From assembly GCA_015490795.1 (NCBI GenBank), contig WFXD01000095.1, forward strand, positions 1-44,175: a stretch of 44,175 nucleotides of DNA. Direction: 5' to 3'. The translations under genes and the position numbers were made by a program. The notes below the pieces were generated by a model. The model saw nothing but the letters and a program-made list of their open reading frames with translations, ran no database searches and was not told where the DNA came from. The DNA comes from Gammaproteobacteria bacterium (GTDB taxonomy: Bacteria > Pseudomonadota > Gammaproteobacteria > Chromatiales > Chromatiaceae). Positions 14,914-24,475 of this stretch are shown piece after piece; within the stretch, counting starts at the first letter, position 1; each line of letters starts with the position of its first letter.

Positions 14914-17900
14914 TTATTTTACTGATTTGGCTGCTGTTTTTTCACAGGTTAGCAAGAGCTCGTTGAACTCGTCGGCGGGCAGTGGGCGGCTAAAGTAGTA
15001 ACCCTGGTAGGTTGCACACCCCTTGTTGGACAGGTACCCCAATTCTGCCGCTGTCTCCACCCCCTCAGCAACAACCTCAAGGCAGAGGTTGCCTGCCATG
15101 ACGATAATGGTGTCCACGATAGTGGCTTTACTGAGGTCGCCGGTAATATCACGCACAAAGGAGCGGTCAATTTTGAGCTTGTTCAAAGGGAGCTTTTTGA
15201 GGTAGATGAGCGAGGAGTAGCCGGTGCCAAAATCATCTATGGAAAAATGAACCCCAAGATCACGCAGCGTCTGCATCTTTACGATGGTCTCATCTACATT
15301 GCTGATCAACATGCTTTCGGTCAGCTCCAGCTCCAGGCTGCTTGGATCGGCGCCTGTCTCCTCCAGAATGCCTTTGACCTGATCGACAAAGCCACTCTGA
15401 TGAAACTCTTTGGGGCTGACGTTGACCGCCAGCCGCCTCAGTGGCATCTCGTTCTCTGCATCCTGCCACGCTTTTAATTGTGTACAGGCACGGTATAAAA
15501 CCCATCGGCCTATCTCCAGGATGAGGTCGGTCTCTTCAGCTATCGGGATAAATTTGTCCGGCGGGATGATCCCATCTTCCGGATGGATCCAGCGTACCAG
15601 ACACTCGGCCCCTATAATGCTGCCATCCGCCTCCACCTGGGGTTGGTAATATAGCGTCAGCTGCTCCTGCTGGATGGCGGTACGCAGGTTGTTCTCTACG
15701 GTGAGCCGTTCGGTGGCGGCCACCTGCATGCCGGGCATGTAGAATTGAAAGGTGTTGCGCCCACGATCCTTGGCGCGGTACATGGCCAGATCCGCCTGCT
15801 GCATGATCTCGTCTGCATCCTCCTTCCCCAGCGGGAAGATGGTGACACCCATGCTGGCGGTAGTAATCAGTGCATGGCCGCAGGTATGGCATGGCGTCTT
15901 TAACACCCTCTGCACCTTTTTTATGATGGCCTGTGTCTCATTCAGCGCAGCATCAGGATCATCGCCCATTTCGGAGAGGAGAATGACAAATTCATCTCCC
16001 CCGATACGGGCCACGGTATCCCCTTCCCGGAGGTTTGATGTCAAGCAGCGCGCCACATGTCGCAATATATCTTCACCGGCGCTGTGCCCCAGGGAGTCAT
16101 TGATGACCTTGAAGTTATCCAGATCCAGAAACAGCAGTGCCCCCAGGTGCCCCCGCCGTTTGGAGCGGGCAATCTCCATCTCCAGCTGGCTATGCAGCAG
16201 CCTGCGGTTGGGCAGGTCGGTGAGCGCATCGTAATAGGCTTGATAGGCGATCTTTTTCTCGGCCTGTTTGCGCTCGGTTATATTGCGGGCCAGTGAGATG
16301 ATGAGCCAGCTTCCATCCCGCTGCTGAAGGGCGCTCAGCCTTACCTCAACAGGGAATTGGGTGCCATCCTTGCACTCGTGTACGGTTGCCGCCTCCCCTT
16401 TTTTATCCTCAGTGTTGATGATTTCATAAAAGTGGGATTGCAGCTTGGCACGAGAAAACTCGGGTTCAATATCCTGCGGCCCCATGCCCAGCAGCTCATC
16501 CCGCTCATACCCCATGCAGGCCAAAACAGTCTGGTTGAAATCAACAAAACGCATGCTCTCTGGATTGATAAGAAAGATACAGTCACTGGAGGTATCCAGC
16601 GCCATGCGAAAGCGCAGGCGCTCCTCCTCTGCTATCTTGCGCTCGGTAATATCCTCGCTGACCGAAACAAAATGGGTAATGGTTCCATCCGCTGCTTTAA
16701 TGGCAGATATGGAGATAAATTCCCAGTAGAGGTCGCCGTTTTTCTTCCGGTTAAGCAGCGTACCCTGCCATTTATTACCGGCGGTGATGGTCTGCCACAG
16801 GTCCTGGTAGAGATCTTTTGGCATCTGGCCAGAGTTTAGAATGCGCGGATTCTGGCCAATGACCTGATCGCTCTGATAGCCGCTGTCTTCACAAAACCTG
16901 GGGTTCACATACTCAATCGTGCCTTGCGGGTCGGTGATTATTACAGCAGCCGGGCTTTGCTCTACGGCGCAGGAGAGCTTTTGAAGTTCACTCTCGCGCA
17001 GCTGTATGGTCTGCGCCATGGTGTCGAATGAGAGCGCCAGAAACCCCAGCTCATCCTTGCGGGTGATAGCGGGTGACGGGTTGTAGTCACCACTCCTCAG
17101 CGCCTCAATCTGGCTGACCAGATTGGAGATGGGCTTGGAGACCGTATGGCGCAGAAAAAAGAGCCCGAAGGGAAGAAAGCCGATGCCCGCCAGTATCAGC
17201 ACCCAGAGGGCAGCCTGGCGGAAGGCCGCCAACTCGGATGCCAGCTTTGTCTTCTCCACGCCAAAGGTGAATGCAGCCTGCTCGCCATCTTCCAGCGGGT
17301 AGCGCAGGGTGCCTAGAAAATAGTCGCTGTGCGGGATGGAGCGCCACTGGGCATTATTTTGGCTGATCGCGCTTGCAGCAGGTGCGCTCCAGAGGCTATT
17401 CAGGGTGTCACCGGCATACGCTGTGCCGAGCTGAATGCCATCCTTCAGCGAGAGCGTGAAGGCCAGGTGGGTCTGCTGGGCGATGCTTTTGACAAAGCTG
17501 TGGTCCAGGGCATTGGCCATTCTCAGTATGCCGATAAACTGGCGGGAGCCGTCGGGGTAAAGGCGCATTATGGGTGTATGTACCTCAAGGGTGATCCCGT
17601 GGTCAGCCCGGTGTATATGGGCGTAGGTATGTGACTCCGTCTCTGCCTGGCGGGACTCTGCGAGAGAGGCCGGTATGGCATCAAGCTGCTTGTAGCCGCC
17701 CTTGTGCTCCCGGGTGATCAATGCGACGGGTTTGCCGTTGCGGTAGGAGATGTAGCCTGTCCCGGATTGAGCCTGTTTATCGGAGAGATAGAAGCTGATC
17801 GGCCTTAGCTCTGCGTCATAGATGGCAATCAGATCCAGCCCGTTTCGCTGGGCCTGCCTGGCCAGCTCCTCCCCCAGCGTCTGCTTTTCCGGGTCAAAGA

Positions 17901-18189
17901 CAAGCGGCTGGTAGTTTTGGATATCCTGATAGTTGTGGATCATGCTGGTGGAGGCCACGATATCCGGGCGCTCCACCAGAAATCTGCTGCTCTCCAGCAG
18001 GTAGTCTCTGCGGCTCTCCAGCCACTCGGAGAGGGTGTTGAAGCCGCGCTGAATACGCTGCTGGGCACGATCCTTATGCAGGTTGGTGACCAGCTGGTCA
18101 AATATACCACCTACCAGGAGAAGAGAGAGCAGAACGGAACCAAACCAGAACAGCAGTAGTTTATGGTTGAGCTTCAGTGAAAATTTCAT
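14914..18189 (-). CDS. Membrane PAS-PAS-GGDEF-EAL cyclic-di-GMP enzyme
   Basis: This 1091-residue protein has a membrane helix at about 10-30 and a large periplasmic sensor, probably dCache-like, at about 35-310. A second helix at about 325-348 and a HAMP segment follow. Next come PAS 1 (about 400-520, with [13 protein letters not shown]), PAS 2 (about 525-650), GGDEF (about 655-820) and EAL (about 835-1085). The GGDEF motif is intact and has the RxxD inhibitory site five residues before it (REGDTVARI). In the EAL domain the signature reads ECLVRW instead of EALLRW, but the metal-site motifs [17 protein letters not shown] and EGVET are present. Both synthesis and breakdown of c-di-GMP are therefore possible. 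The gene starts 3 bases after a periplasmic binding protein, its likely sensory partner. Confidence 0.94.
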   Translation of the reverse strand: MKFSLKLNHKLLLFWFGSVLLSLLLVGGIFDQLVTNLHKDRAQQRIQRGFNTLSEWLESRRDYLLESSRFLVERPDIVASTSMIHNYQDIQNYQPLVFDPEKQTLGEELARQAQRNGLDLIAIYDAELRPISFYLSDKQAQSGTGYISYRNGKPVALITREHKGGYKQLDAIPASLAESRQAETESHTYAHIHRADHGITLEVHTPIMRLYPDGSRQFIGILRMANALDHSFVKSIAQQTHLAFTLSLKDGIQLGTAYAGDTLNSLWSAPAASAISQNNAQWRSIPHSDYFLGTLRYPLEDGEQAAFTFGVEKTKLASELAAFRQAALWVLILAGIGFLPFGLFFLRHTVSKPISNLVSQIEALRSGDYNPSPAITRKDELGFLALSFDTMAQTIQLRESELQKLSCAVEQSPAAVIITDPQGTIEYVNPRFCEDSGYQSDQVIGQNPRILNSGQMPKDLYQDLWQTITAGNKWQGTLLNRKKNGDLYWEFISISAIKAADGTITHFVSVSEDITERKIAEEERLRFRMALDTSSDCIFLINPESMRFVDFNQTVLACMGYERDELLGMGPQDIEPEFSRAKLQSHFYEIINTEDKKGEAATVHECKDGTQFPVEVRLSALQQRDGSWLIISLARNITERKQAEKKIAYQAYYDALTDLPNRRLLHSQLEMEIARSKRRGHLGALLFLDLDNFKVINDSLGHSAGEDILRHVARCLTSNLREGDTVARIGGDEFVILLSEMGDDPDAALNETQAIIKKVQRVLKTPCHTCGHALITTASMGVTIFPLGKEDADEIMQQADLAMYRAKDRGRNTFQFYMPGMQVAATERLTVENNLRTAIQQEQLTLYYQPQVEADGSIIGAECLVRWIHPEDGIIPPDKFIPIAEETDLILEIGRWVLYRACTQLKAWQDAENEMPLRRLAVNVSPKEFHQSGFVDQVKGILEETGADPSSLELELTESMLISNVDETIVKMQTLRDLGVHFSIDDFGTGYSSLIYLKKLPLNKLKIDRSFVRDITGDLSKATIVDTIIVMAGNLCLEVVAEGVETAAELGYLSNKGCATYQGYYFSRPLPADEFNELLLTCEKTAAKSVK

Positions 18190-18192
18190 ATT

Positions 18193-19146
18193 CTAAAACA
18201 GGGGTTCCAGCTGCTCCACGTTGTCAGGCGTCACCATGATAGAGTCGAGGACGATATCTTTCGGTATCGGCTCCCCCCGCAGAATCTTGATGATATTCTC
18301 GGCCCCCTCGCGGCCGCCGGTGGGGTAGGTGAAGCTGATCTCCTGCTCTCCGGCACGAATGGCTCTGCGCGCCTCGGAGATATAGTCGATCCCTATAACC
18401 GGGATGCTGCGCGGGTCAATCCCGGCCCGTTTCAACGCCATACGGGCGCCATGGGCCATGCTGTCACTCTGGGCATAGATGGCGTCAAACGGAATGCCCG
18501 CCTCCAGCACCTCCTCCATGGCGCGGATCGCATCGTTGCGTAGATAGTTGGCGGTTTTTTCGGCGACGATCTCCAGGCCGCCCTGCCGGGAGATCTCCTC
18601 CCGGAAGCCCCGTGTCCGGTTGATTGTGGTTGAGGCGGTGGGAATCCCTTTCAGCATCAGGACCCTCCCCCGGTTGGCCAGCCGCTGCCGGAGATAACGG
18701 GCGGCCTGCCGGCCAATGGCCAGATCATCTGCCCCGATAAAGAGTGTGTAATCCTGGCTCTCGATGCGCCGGGTCAGCAGTATAACCGGAAGGCCCTGGC
18801 GATAGGCCTGAGCGATAACGGGTGTCAGCGCCTTGCTGTCACGCGGGCTGGTGACCAGCAGGTCGATGCCCTGCATGACCAGGTTCTCAATATCCAGAAT
18901 CTGCTGGGCGGTCTGCCCCTGGGCATCGGTGTAGATGAAGTGGATAGATGGATGCTGGCTCAGCGCCTGTTGAAGTTCTCGAACCTGAGCGGTGCGCCAG
19001 TCGTTGCTCAGGGTATCCTGAGCAAATCCCACCACATAGGTGTGCTGGTCAGCAGCAAAAGCCGCCCCCTGAGTCAGCCAGGCAATCATGATTGCCAGTA
19101 TGATGCTTGGTCGATCTCCGGGCCTGGGGCTGCTCTCTGTGCTCAT
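18193..19146 (-). CDS. Periplasmic sugar-type substrate-binding protein, orphan
   Basis: This 317-residue protein has a signal peptide ending near residue 32 (AFA-A), followed by a Peripla_BP_4/RbsB-like two-lobed fold: VVGFAQDTLSNDWR, then DLLVTSPRDSKALTPVI, LFIGADDLAIGRQAARYL, AIYAQSDSMAHGARMAL and VIGIDYISEA. It should bind a small solute in the periplasm. No ABC ATPase or permease lies nearby; the gene is directly upstream of the PAS/GGDEF/EAL gene (3-base gap). That arrangement suggests that the loaded binding protein docks on the periplasmic sensor domain to control c-di-GMP, as in LuxPQ-type or CHASE-linked pairs. This role is an inference from order alone. Confidence 0.88.
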   Translation of the reverse strand: MSTESSPRPGDRPSIILAIMIAWLTQGAAFAADQHTYVVGFAQDTLSNDWRTAQVRELQQALSQHPSIHFIYTDAQGQTAQQILDIENLVMQGIDLLVTSPRDSKALTPVIAQAYRQGLPVILLTRRIESQDYTLFIGADDLAIGRQAARYLRQRLANRGRVLMLKGIPTASTTINRTRGFREEISRQGGLEIVAEKTANYLRNDAIRAMEEVLEAGIPFDAIYAQSDSMAHGARMALKRAGIDPRSIPVIGIDYISEARRAIRAGEQEISFTYPTGGREGAENIIKILRGEPIPKDIVLDSIMVTPDNVEQLEPLF

Positions 19147-19443
19147 GCCTTTGTTGCAGGGTTGTTGTGCATTAGCAGATATTCTAGTTTAATCCGGTCG
19201 CAACTGTTCGGCTCACCCCTGAAATCTGCCATTTATGTCCGCACGCCGGGTATTTTTACAATAAAAAAAATGATTATTTGCCTTTGTAAGCACATACTTT
19301 TCGCCTTGCCTAAAGCGCCTGCTGCCGGTGAACCACTGGATTTCAGGGACGATCTGAACCGTTACAGCCTCCTAGGGTTACAAATCCGGGCAAAGGCGTG
19401 AAAACGGCACCGCCCCCAATCTGATAACAAACCTGGACAGACA
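19147..19443. other. Divergent intergenic region before ttcA
   Basis: About 300 bases separate the binding protein and ttcA. It contains an A-rich run (about 19261-19270) and no frame or tRNA that I can support. Promoters for both directions must lie here; I cannot place them with confidence. Confidence 0.4.
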
Positions 19444-20250
19444 ATGCAGCAGCCTGAAAAAGTGACCGAGAGAACATCGACCAACTTCAATCGCCTGAAA
19501 AAACGTCTGGAACGGCAGGTCGGCAAGGCCATTGGTGATTTCAATATGATCGAAGAGGGCGACACCGTACTGGCCTGCCTCAGTGGCGGCAAAGACTCCT
19601 ACACCATGCTGGATATTCTGCTCAACCTGCAAAAGCGGGCGCCAATTGATTTCCGCATCATCGCCATGAACCTGGATCAGAAGCAGCCGCTCTTTCCCGG
19701 GCATGTATTGCCGGGTTATCTCAGCAGACTGGGCATTGAGTACCACATCATCGAAGAGGATACCTACTCGATTGTCAAAGAGAAGGTGCCAGAGGGGAAG
19801 ACCACCTGCTCCATGTGCTCCCGGCTGCGCCGGGGGGTGATCTACCGGGTGGCCAAAGAGCTGGGGGCCAACAAGGTGGCGCTGGGGCACCATCGGGATG
19901 ACATGGTGCAGACGCTGTTTCTGAACATGTTCTTTGGCGGCAAGCTGAAGGGGATGCCCCCCAAGCTGCGCACCGATGATGGTGAGCTGGTGGTGATCCG
20001 CCCGCTGGCCTACTGCCACGAAAACGAGATCATCCGCTATGCCAACCGGCGGGAGTTTCCGCTTATCCCCTGCAACCTCTGCGGCACACAGGAGAACCTG
20101 CAACGCCAGAATATCAAACAGATGCTGCTGGAGTGGGAGAAGGAGTACCCCGGCCGCACCGAGACCATCTTCCGCGCCATGCAGCATGTTGTCCCGTCAC
20201 ACCTGGCAGACAGCGAGCTGTTTGATTTTTCTGGGCTCAGAGCGCTGTAG
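19444..20250 (+). CDS. ttcA: tRNA 2-thiocytidine(32) synthetase TtcA
   Basis: This 268-residue enzyme carries the PP-loop SGGKDS (47-52) for ATP-dependent adenylation, the CSMC pair (Cys122, Cys125) and Cys210 in PCNLC. In the known enzyme these ligate a [4Fe-4S] cluster that takes part in thiolation of C32 of certain tRNAs. [10 protein letters not shown] is also conserved. The length matches the family. The stop TAG is directly followed by the ATG of yqiA, so the two genes are coupled. The ribosome site is weak (GGACAG). Confidence 0.96.
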   Translation: MQQPEKVTERTSTNFNRLKKRLERQVGKAIGDFNMIEEGDTVLACLSGGKDSYTMLDILLNLQKRAPIDFRIIAMNLDQKQPLFPGHVLPGYLSRLGIEYHIIEEDTYSIVKEKVPEGKTTCSMCSRLRRGVIYRVAKELGANKVALGHHRDDMVQTLFLNMFFGGKLKGMPPKLRTDDGELVVIRPLAYCHENEIIRYANRREFPLIPCNLCGTQENLQRQNIKQMLLEWEKEYPGRTETIFRAMQHVVPSHLADSELFDFSGLRAL

Positions 20251-20877
20251 ATGATCCTCTACCTCCACGGGCTTAACAGTGCAGGCACCGCCGGCAAGGC
20301 GCTCACCCTGCGTGAGGCGCTGGCCCCGGTTCCGGTTATCAGCCCCACCTATCCGGCGCATCGACCCCGGCAGGCGGTGGCGCAGCTGAGCCAGCTGATC
20401 CGAAAGCAGATCAACCAGACAACAAAACTAATGATCATCGGCAGCTCGATGGGCGGGTTTTATGGCCAGTATCTGGCGCGCCAGTTTCCGGTTTATCACT
20501 TGATGATGATCAACCCGGCGCTCAAACCCTGGGAGTTTTTGCAGCAACGCGAAGGGGAGCACCAGAACTTCGTCACCGGCGAGCGCTACTGGCTAACGGC
20601 AGAGGATATTCAGCAGAGCCGCGATTATGAGATCAAAAAGGTAAACGACGGTCTGCCGACCACGCTATTTCTGGACAGGGGCGACGAGACGATTGACTAT
20701 CGGGTGGCGGCGGATCTCTATCGTGACGCCGGGGAGCTGCTGATCTTTGAAGGGGGCGACCACCGTTTTCAACACATGAAAGAGGCGATTGCACATATCC
20801 AGGGCGCTATCCTGCCAGCCGTCCAAAGATGCGAAACCCCGCCACATAGGTGCCGACAGCCGAGCCAAGCGTACTGA
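20251..20877 (+). CDS. yqiA: YqiA/YcfP-family esterase (UPF0227)
   Basis: This 208-residue alpha/beta hydrolase has YLHGLNSA as the oxyanion-hole strand, the nucleophile Ser in GSSMGG, an Asp in FLDRGDETID and the His in GGDHRFQH, so the triad is complete. YqiA from E. coli hydrolyses short acyl-CoA or aryl esters. It is coupled to ttcA. The last 24 residues overlap antisense with the end of the TraB-like gene and are unlike the family; the family core ends near residue 190. Confidence 0.9.
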   Translation: MILYLHGLNSAGTAGKALTLREALAPVPVISPTYPAHRPRQAVAQLSQLIRKQINQTTKLMIIGSSMGGFYGQYLARQFPVYHLMMINPALKPWEFLQQREGEHQNFVTGERYWLTAEDIQQSRDYEIKKVNDGLPTTLFLDRGDETIDYRVAADLYRDAGELLIFEGGDHRFQHMKEAIAHIQGAILPAVQRCETPPHRCRQPSQAY

Positions 20878-22000
20878 GGATAAAGACCAGCAGCACGCGC
20901 GAGACCCGGTTGCTCCACCACCCTTTGATATGCGCGGTATCCTTGCGCAGCCGGGTAAAATCGCCAACCTCGGGTTTGCGCAGATAGATCTCGGCCGCTG
21001 CCGTCACCATGCCGGCGCCAATGGTGGGGTTGAGCGAGGTGAGTGGTGCCGCCAGGAAGGCGGTCGCCACCGTCAGCGGATGGGCCGCAGCAATTATGGC
21101 GCCCAGGGCCGAGAGGCCACCGTTGATCAGCACCCAGTCGGAGACAAGCTGCCAGCCCAGCTCCGGGCTGCGCGAGAAGCCGATGCCGAAGCCGACCAGG
21201 ATCAGCGCCACGATAAGCCAGGGGATCAGCTTGGGCCAGCGGCTTGGTTCAGGCATCTGCTCCAGCCTTTCGATCTCTTCAGCGGGGTGGACGATCCCGG
21301 CCTCCAGATAGCCCTGGATTCCCTTGAGATGCCCCGCACCGACAACCGCCAGCACATTCTCATGCCCGTTGCGCAGCACCTCTTCCAGCAGGCGAGCGGC
21401 CATGTATTGATCCCGCTCGTCGATCAGCGGCAGGTAGAGCGCCTCCTGCTCATCGGCAAACTGGGCAAAGGTGGTCTCCAGGATATCCCCCTGTTTGAGG
21501 CGCTCGATCTCCTCCTCAGAGACCTTTTCGTGGGAGATGACGCTGGCAATCAGCCCGCTGAAGAGTGCAAACCGCTGCCACCAGGGGACATTGTGAGAGA
21601 CCCGTTTGAGGGTGACGCCGATCTCCCGGTCGATCAGCAGTATCGGGCGGTGGCTATCCTGTGCCGCCTTGATCGCCGCGCGCTGCTCGGCCCCCGGCTC
21701 AATACCAAGCTGCTCGGCCATGCGCTGCTGAAAGGCGCCCAGCGCCAGACTGGCAATCACCATCAGCACCTTCTTCTCGCGCATGACCCGGAACAGATCC
21801 ATGCGGGCGAGTGAGTCGGGATCAATCAGCGAGTTAAAGCGGCTGGGGCACAGCTCGACCGCCACAGCATCATACTCATCCGTAGCCAGCAGCTCCCTGA
21901 CCTTCTCTGCGCTGGCGCGTGAAACATGGGCGGTACCCAACAGGGTGATGCGGCTGTTTCCTATCTGGATATCGACTACGGGTTCCTGGTCATCACTCAT
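20807..22000 (-). CDS. TraB/GumN family membrane protein
   Basis: This 397-residue protein has an N-terminal TraB/GumN domain (about 10-240) with LLGTAHVS, VAVELCPSRF and VVGAGHLKGI, carrying the conserved GxxH motifs proposed to act as a metalloprotease-like centre. A C-terminal membrane part has about four helices (from about 258, with GFGIGFSRS, then GAIIAAAHPLTVATAF and a final helix at 370-390). The E. faecalis homologue shuts down pheromone activity; in proteobacteria the role is unknown. It converges with yqiA and overlaps it by 71 bases. Confidence 0.9.
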   Translation of the reverse strand: MSDDQEPVVDIQIGNSRITLLGTAHVSRASAEKVRELLATDEYDAVAVELCPSRFNSLIDPDSLARMDLFRVMREKKVLMVIASLALGAFQQRMAEQLGIEPGAEQRAAIKAAQDSHRPILLIDREIGVTLKRVSHNVPWWQRFALFSGLIASVISHEKVSEEEIERLKQGDILETTFAQFADEQEALYLPLIDERDQYMAARLLEEVLRNGHENVLAVVGAGHLKGIQGYLEAGIVHPAEEIERLEQMPEPSRWPKLIPWLIVALILVGFGIGFSRSPELGWQLVSDWVLINGGLSALGAIIAAAHPLTVATAFLAAPLTSLNPTIGAGMVTAAAEIYLRKPEVGDFTRLRKDTAHIKGWWSNRVSRVLLVFILSTLGSAVGTYVAGFRIFGRLAG

Positions 22001-22176
22001 GGTTCTGGCGCGGCTTTTTGAATTTGGGTTTGATAAAAAGGGACATGATAGCAGGATGCAGGGTGCTTCTGTGATCTAATAGGCGATTGCAGGGTGAAAC
22101 CCCCGCTCTGCTTGACGCCGCCCCGGATGGGTGCCATAACATGCGCCATACTCCTTCTCTTAACCGGGAAATACCA

Positions 22177-22626
22177 ATGTCAAGCTCTTTTGTCCGTCAT
22201 CTCACCCTGCTTTTGGTGGCCATGTTGCTTGCGGGCTGCCAGACCATTGAGTCCAAAAACCGGCAGGCATCACTCGAAAAGGTGCTGCATGCGTATGAAA
22301 CCGCTATACGCTGGAGCTATATCCGCCATGCCTACAACCTGATGCGCCCTGAGCGGGTCAAGGAGATTGGAATCCCCCAGGGGCTGGAGAATATCAAGGT
22401 GACCCGCTACGAGGTTCTGGCGCCAGCGGTCAGCAATCCAAAGAGCAATACCGCAACGCAGGTGGCGCTTATCAACTATGTCGAGAAGGACCGGCAGCAG
22501 GAGAAGAGCCTTACAGACCACCAGCTGTGGGAGTATGACAGCCAGGCAAAGCGCTGGTATCTGATCAGCGATATTCCGGCTTTTGTGGTTCGGCCCAGGA
22601 TGCGGGCCATGCCACCGAGCCAATAG
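22177..22626 (+). CDS. Small conserved lipoprotein
   Basis: Starting at ATG 22177 the protein has 149 residues and a clear lipobox (LLAGC, Cys at about 21). The mature part has a helical ETAIRWSYIRHAYN block and beta strands with QVALINYVEKD and WEYDSQAKRWYLISD. It resembles a conserved gammaproteobacterial lipoprotein of unknown function. An in-frame start 30 codons upstream would put 30 non-hydrophobic residues before the signal and is rejected. The exporter gene follows on the same strand after 10 bases. Confidence 0.82.
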   Translation: MSSSFVRHLTLLLVAMLLAGCQTIESKNRQASLEKVLHAYETAIRWSYIRHAYNLMRPERVKEIGIPQGLENIKVTRYEVLAPAVSNPKSNTATQVALINYVEKDRQQEKSLTDHQLWEYDSQAKRWYLISDIPAFVVRPRMRAMPPSQ

Positions 22627-22636
22627 GTCAGCACGG

Positions 22637-23692
22637 ATGCGCCATCCGCAAAAATTCCCCTCGTCGGCCACCTTTATGGTCACTGCCGCTGCCTTTGTGA
22701 TCCTGGTGGCGGGCCTGCGCGAGGCGCAATCCCTGCTGGTGCCTTTTCTGCTCTCCGCCTTTATCGCCATCATTGCCATGCCGCCGCTGGTCTTCCTGCA
22801 ACACCGGCACATCCCGAAAGGGGTGGCGCTTACGCTGGTCGTTGGCAGCGTGGTGGGCGTCGGCATGCTGATGGGGGCACTGGTGGGCAGTGCGGTGGAT
22901 GACTTCTCTGCACAGCTGCCCACCTATCAGGTCAAACTCGATGTGCAGACGGCAAACCTCCTGAGCTGGCTGGCCGGGATGGGCATCGAGGTCTCCCGCG
23001 AGGTGGTCAACAGCCTGCTCGATCCGGCCAAGGCGATGAAGATGGCGGCGCAAGGGCTGAATACCCTTGGCGGGCTGCTCACCAATGCCTTTCTGATCCT
23101 GCTTACCGTCATCTTTATTCTGCTTGAGGCCTCCAGTTTTCCAACCAAGCTGCACCTGATCTTCGATAACCCGGAGCGCTCCTTCGGCCAGCTTGAGCGG
23201 TTTATCGACAATATCAAACGCTACATGGCGATCAAGACCGGCACCAGCCTGCTGACGGGCATGGTGGTTGCCGCCTGGCTCTGGGCGGTCGGCGTCGACT
23301 ACCCCGTACTCTGGGGCACGCTGGCCTTTCTGCTCAACTATGTGCCCAATATCGGCTCCATTATCGCCGCCATCCCGGCGCTGCTGCTGGCACTGGTTCA
23401 GCTTGGCCCCGGTGCGGCGCTCTGGTCTGGCCTTGGCTATCTGGTGGTGAACAGCCTGGTGGGCAATGTCATCGAACCCCGCTTCATGGGGCGTGGCCTG
23501 GGGCTGTCAACCCTGGTGGTCTTCCTCTCACTGGTATTTTGGGGCTGGGTGCTTGGCCCGGTAGGGATGTTCCTCTCCGTGCCACTGACCATGACCCTCA
23601 AGATAGCACTGGACAGCAGCGAAGAGACCCGCTGGATAGCTATCCTGCTAGGCCCTGAGGTGAATGAAACCAAGGCCGGCAACCAGCATTAG
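22637..23692 (+). CDS. AI-2E/PerM family membrane exporter
   Basis: This 351-residue protein has about eight membrane helices. The central soluble segment (about 75-135) lies between the first pair of helices and the rest. The family blocks are IAIIAMPPL, TNAFLILLTVIFILLE, GVDYPVLWGTLAFLLNYVPNIGS and NVIEPRFMGRGLGLS, which match the PerM/TqsA/YdiK family. The substrate is unknown; in some members autoinducer-2 or Na+ export is reported. The ATG at 22637 lies 10 bases after the lipoprotein stop. An upstream in-frame start overlaps that gene and has no ribosome site. Confidence 0.92.
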   Translation: MRHPQKFPSSATFMVTAAAFVILVAGLREAQSLLVPFLLSAFIAIIAMPPLVFLQHRHIPKGVALTLVVGSVVGVGMLMGALVGSAVDDFSAQLPTYQVKLDVQTANLLSWLAGMGIEVSREVVNSLLDPAKAMKMAAQGLNTLGGLLTNAFLILLTVIFILLEASSFPTKLHLIFDNPERSFGQLERFIDNIKRYMAIKTGTSLLTGMVVAAWLWAVGVDYPVLWGTLAFLLNYVPNIGSIIAAIPALLLALVQLGPGAALWSGLGYLVVNSLVGNVIEPRFMGRGLGLSTLVVFLSLVFWGWVLGPVGMFLSVPLTMTLKIALDSSEETRWIAILLGPEVNETKAGNQH

Positions 23693-23784
23693 GCCTTATC
23701 TCCCCATACCGTTATTGGTGTAAAATCCAACCCGCTCTGGCTGGAGAGCAGTCAACACTCTCTTCCTACTTGAAAGGTAATGAC

Positions 23785-24462
23785 ATGAATATGGCCGATA
23801 ATGGCTTGCAGAACGACCTCTACAGAGAGGCTGCCCCGAAAAAGAGAAAAGCGAGCCCTCTTCCCAAGATTATCGTAATGCTGACGCTGGCTGGGGTCGT
23901 TGGCTTCTACCTCTTTTCCGACAACGAGTCTGCCAGGATCATCAACATGCCGGAAGGGGCCGCCCCGGCATCCAGCGTTATCCAGCCCACCCCTGCATCG
24001 GAATCAGCGCCGCAGGCCAAAGCCCCGGTTGCCACTCCGTCAGAGGCCCGGTCGGCCATACAGCCCAGAGAGAAGCCCGGCGATTTGGCCAGGGCGCTGA
24101 TTGCCGGAGTCAGGGCGAAAAAAGGGCCGGCCGACCTGAAACGGATTATGGAGTCAGCCGATGGGTTCAGAGCAAAGGGGATGCAGGCAGATGCCTACCT
24201 GCTCTACTTCTTTGCCGCCAGGCGGGGAGAGAGCCGTGCGGCACAGGTGTTGGCAAAGATGCATGACCCGGCCTATCACTCAGCGCAGGAGAGCATACTG
24301 GATCAGCCCGACCTGGTGCAGGCCTATAAGTGGTACCGGCAGGCGGCCAGAGGTGGCCAGCCCTCTGCCCAGAGAGCGCTGAACAGCTTCCGCGCCCAGG
24401 TGGAGCAGCTGGCAGCGGCTGGTGACAGAGAGGCAAAACAGCTGTATCTACAGTGGCAATAG
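23785..24462 (+). CDS. Membrane-anchored protein with Sel1/TPR-like helices
   Basis: This 225-residue protein has a cytoplasmic basic segment, one membrane helix at about 33-50, and a Pro/Ala-rich linker at about 60-105 that should span part of the periplasm. The helical region at about 110-225 is Sel1-like (AKGMQADAYLLYFFAARRGE, then LVQAYKWYRQAARGG). The start at 23785 has AAAGG upstream. It lies 13 bases before the VWA gene, making it the first gene of the VWA-ABC block. I know no named family; a scaffold or adaptor role is an inference from Sel1-type repeats. Confidence 0.78.
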   Translation: MNMADNGLQNDLYREAAPKKRKASPLPKIIVMLTLAGVVGFYLFSDNESARIINMPEGAAPASSVIQPTPASESAPQAKAPVATPSEARSAIQPREKPGDLARALIAGVRAKKGPADLKRIMESADGFRAKGMQADAYLLYFFAARRGESRAAQVLAKMHDPAYHSAQESILDQPDLVQAYKWYRQAARGGQPSAQRALNSFRAQVEQLAAAGDREAKQLYLQWQ

Positions 24463-24475
24463 GGGGGAGCGGATC

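Noticed and set aside
19378-20187. Leftward open frame of 269 codons opposite ttcA
   Set aside because: The ttcA frame has all catalytic motifs; the antisense product is His/Gln-rich and family-free.
20789-21814. Rightward open frame of 341 codons opposite the TraB-like gene
   Set aside because: Low-complexity, charged composition with no motif; the opposite strand encodes a clear TraB protein.
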